From Aliiroseovarius sp. M344 (GTDB lineage Bacteria > Pseudomonadota > Alphaproteobacteria > Rhodobacterales > Rhodobacteraceae), in contig NZ_CP081153.1 in NCBI RefSeq assembly GCF_025140835.1, forward strand, positions 310,001 through 374,000: DNA of 64,000 nt, read 5' to 3'. The first letter of the stretch is position 1; the number at the start of each line of letters is the position of its first letter. This document shows, in pieces, positions 62,076 through 64,000 of the stretch. Made by a program: the position numbers and the translations under genes. A model generated the notes under the pieces. The model saw only the letters and a list, made by a program, of their open reading frames with translations. It did not search any database and was not told the origin of the DNA.

Positions 62076-64000
62076 ATGCATCTTCTTGCAGCCACACCCG
62101 GTTCCATCGACGATGGGAAAGAACCCGTCGATCTGGGGCAATCGCCTGCGGATGTCGTGTTCATTTCGGCGGCGGATACCGAACTGGCCGGGCTGTCGCA
62201 GGCGCGCGCCGAGATGGAAGGCGCGCCCGGATTGCGACTGGCCAACATGATGCATCTGGCGCATCCGATGTCGGTTGATCTGCATATCGATAATTGCGCA
62301 ACCAAATCCAAACTGGTGATTGCCCGTGTTCTGGGTGGCGTTGGCTATTGGAAATACGGGGCAGAACAGTATGCGGCGCATTTGCGCGACGCAGGCGTGC
62401 CGTTGGCGCTGTTGCCCGGTGACGACAAGCCGGACGCAGAATTGCGGGCGATGTCGACCGTGTCAGACGAGGATTACGATGCGCTCTGGGCCTATCTGGT
62501 TGAAGGCGGGCCCGAGAACGCGGTTGGGTTTCTTGCTTATGCGAAGACTATTCTGGATGGCGGAGAAAAACCTGAAGCCGCGCGCCCATTGTTGCGCGCC
62601 GGCGTCTATTGGCCGGGGGCGGGCGTCGCCGATCTGAGCGCAGCGCAAGCAGACTGGACCGATGGTGCGCCCGTTGTGCCGATTGTTTTTTACCGTGCGC
62701 TGGTGCAGGGCGCGGGCTTAAACCCGATCAACCGGCTCGTGCGGGCGTTGTTGCGGCAAGGCCTCAATCCACTGCCTGTCTTTGTCGCATCGTTGAAGGA
62801 CCCGGTATCGGTCGCGACGATGGAGCATCTGTTCACCGAAGCCGCCCCGGATGTGATCCTGAACTGCACGTCCTTTGCGGTGGGGTCGCCGCATGTGGGC
62901 GACACAGCGCAATCCGCAAACCCCTTCCAGATGCCTTGGTGCCAAGCCGCGCCGGTTTTTCAGGTCGTTCTGGCTGGGTCAAGCGAAGCAGCGTGGGAGG
63001 AGGGTCTGACCGGTCTGTCGGCGCGCGACATCGCGATGAATGTGGCATTGCCCGAAGTGGACGGCCGTATCCTTTCCCGTGCGATCAGCTTCAAGGGTGA
63101 GGCTTTCTTTGACGAGGCTACAGAGTGCCCCATTGCAACCTATCGCGCGCGCGGTGACCGGGTGCAATTCGTGGCCGACCTAGCCGCAAGCTGGGCAAAG
63201 TTGCGGCAGGCTGCACCAGCCGACCGGCGCGTGGCGTTGATCATGGCGAATTATCCCAACAAGGACGGGCGGCTGGCCAACGGTGTTGGGCTGGATACAC
63301 CCGCCGCCGTGGTGCACGCGTTGAGGTTACTAAAGACCGAAGGTTATCGTGTCGCAGATGCGCCCGCAGACAGCGACGCATTGATGCAAGCCGTGATGAA
63401 AGGTCCAACCAACTGGCTGACAGATCGCGCCACCCGCACAGGCGGTGTCACCCTGTCGATGGCGGATTATCAGATCAGCTATGGACAATTGCCATGGGCG
63501 TTGCGCGAGGCAATTGAAACGCGCTGGGGCAAACCCGAAGCTGATCCGTTCTATACCCCCGGCGACGTCGACTGCGGGTCTTTCGCCCTGTCGGTGATTG
63601 AACATAGTAATGTGGTCGTCGGTGTGCAGCCCGCGCGCGGTTACAACATTGACCCAACCGATACCTATCACAGCCCCGACCTAGTGCCGCCGCACAACTA
63701 CCTCGCCTTCTATTTCTGGCTACGTCACACCTTCGGGGCGCATGCGATGGTTCACATGGGCAAGCATGGCAACCTTGAATGGCTGCCGGGCAAATCGGTG
63801 GCGCTGTCGGGCGAATGCTGGCCCGAGGCCGTGCTGGGTCCAACGCCGCATGTCTATCCCTTCATTGTCAACGACCCGGGCGAAGGCACGCAGGCGAAGC
63901 GCCGGTCACAGGCCGTCATCATTGACCATCTGACGCCGCCATTGACGCGGGCAGAAACCTATGGGCCGCTGCGCGATCTGGAAGCGCTGGTGGACGAGTA
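62076..64000 (+). CDS. cobN: Cobaltochelatase large subunit CobN, truncated by the window end
   Basis: CobN inserts cobalt into hydrogenobyrinic acid a,c-diamide with CobS/CobT in the aerobic pathway. ATG 62076 is preceded by AAGGGA. About 641 of the usual 1100-1300 codons are visible and remain open. The segment reads GGVGYWKYGAEQYAAHLRDAG, then LMQAVMKGPTNWLTD and HLRHTFGAHAMVHMGKHGN-like (FWLRHTFGAHAMVHMGKHG), the CobN/BchH conserved block. It lies downstream of the riboswitch-cobW-GNAT group. Confidence 0.93.
   Translation, partial: MHLLAATPGSIDDGKEPVDLGQSPADVVFISAADTELAGLSQARAEMEGAPGLRLANMMHLAHPMSVDLHIDNCATKSKLVIARVLGGVGYWKYGAEQYAAHLRDAGVPLALLPGDDKPDAELRAMSTVSDEDYDALWAYLVEGGPENAVGFLAYAKTILDGGEKPEAARPLLRAGVYWPGAGVADLSAAQADWTDGAPVVPIVFYRALVQGAGLNPINRLVRALLRQGLNPLPVFVASLKDPVSVATMEHLFTEAAPDVILNCTSFAVGSPHVGDTAQSANPFQMPWCQAAPVFQVVLAGSSEAAWEEGLTGLSARDIAMNVALPEVDGRILSRAISFKGEAFFDEATECPIATYRARGDRVQFVADLAASWAKLRQAAPADRRVALIMANYPNKDGRLANGVGLDTPAAVVHALRLLKTEGYRVADAPADSDALMQAVMKGPTNWLTDRATRTGGVTLSMADYQISYGQLPWALREAIETRWGKPEADPFYTPGDVDCGSFALSVIEHSNVVVGVQPARGYNIDPTDTYHSPDLVPPHNYLAFYFWLRHTFGAHAMVHMGKHGNLEWLPGKSVALSGECWPEAVLGPTPHVYPFIVNDPGEGTQAKRRSQAVIIDHLTPPLTRAETYGPLRDLEALVDE

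Overview
The window looks like a chromosomal segment of a marine alphaproteobacterium of the Rhodobacterales (Roseobacter-type). The support is a high-GC coding style and a family set typical of that group: the cell-cycle regulator TrcR (DUF1013), COQ9, a B12-riboswitch/cobW/cobN locus, DUF1636 beside cob genes, a UMF1-type transporter, and an iol operon with a fused IolC-aldolase. Taxonomy is inferred from gene content only. I see no rRNA, tRNA, CRISPR array or intact mobile element.

Layout. (1) 1-14.6 kb is a surface-polysaccharide locus. It holds dTDP-L-rhamnose genes rfbB-rfbD-rfbA (rfbC is absent), glycosyltransferases, a methyltransferase, two sulfotransferases, a tandemly duplicated GSCFA-family gene, and a capsule-type ABC export system (ATPase, KpsE-like, KpsM-like and lipoprotein KpsD-like). 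Together they suggest a rhamnose-containing, sulfated and methylated exopolysaccharide or capsule. (2) 14.6-19 kb holds trhO, the NAD-salvage pair pncA-pncB, and a lower-GC three-gene cassette resembling a HigBA toxin-antitoxin module plus an unknown third gene. (3) 19-33.6 kb is mostly housekeeping: a kinase/PLP phospho-lyase-like pair, arfB, yhhQ, a phytase-like protein, mepA, a UMF1 transporter, a thioesterase, yggT, recQ, yaaA, a hybrid histidine kinase, trcR and a secreted RNase T2. (4) 33.6-34.3 kb is a scar with an internally deleted tyrosine integrase.

(5) 34.3-47.8 kb is a complete-looking myo-inositol uptake and catabolism operon on the minus strand: iolG, substrate-binding protein, permease, ATPase, iolC-aldolase, iolD, iolE, a PhyH-type dioxygenase, iolB, an SDR and a hydroxypyruvate-isomerase-like protein. 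A divergent LacI regulator faces two near-identical palindromic operators. The dioxygenase and SDR are extra to the classical pathway. (6) 48-52 kb holds quinone reductase, coq9, rpsU, an ornithine-cyclodeaminase-like gene, a HAD hydrolase and a degenerate receiver protein. (7) 52.3-64 kb is dominated by cobalamin synthesis: DUF1636-cobC-cbiB, then a cobalamin riboswitch driving cobW-GNAT and, further on, cobN (cut by the window end). A lytic transglycosylase, a YbjN protein and smc lie between.

Most notable signals: the GSCFA tandem duplication, which carries a sulfotransferase 5' stub and is mosaic in sequence; the dioxygenase-containing iol operon with paired operators; the HigBA-like trio; and a possible undocumented 36-residue small gene (apparently frameshifted) between yhhQ and arfB.
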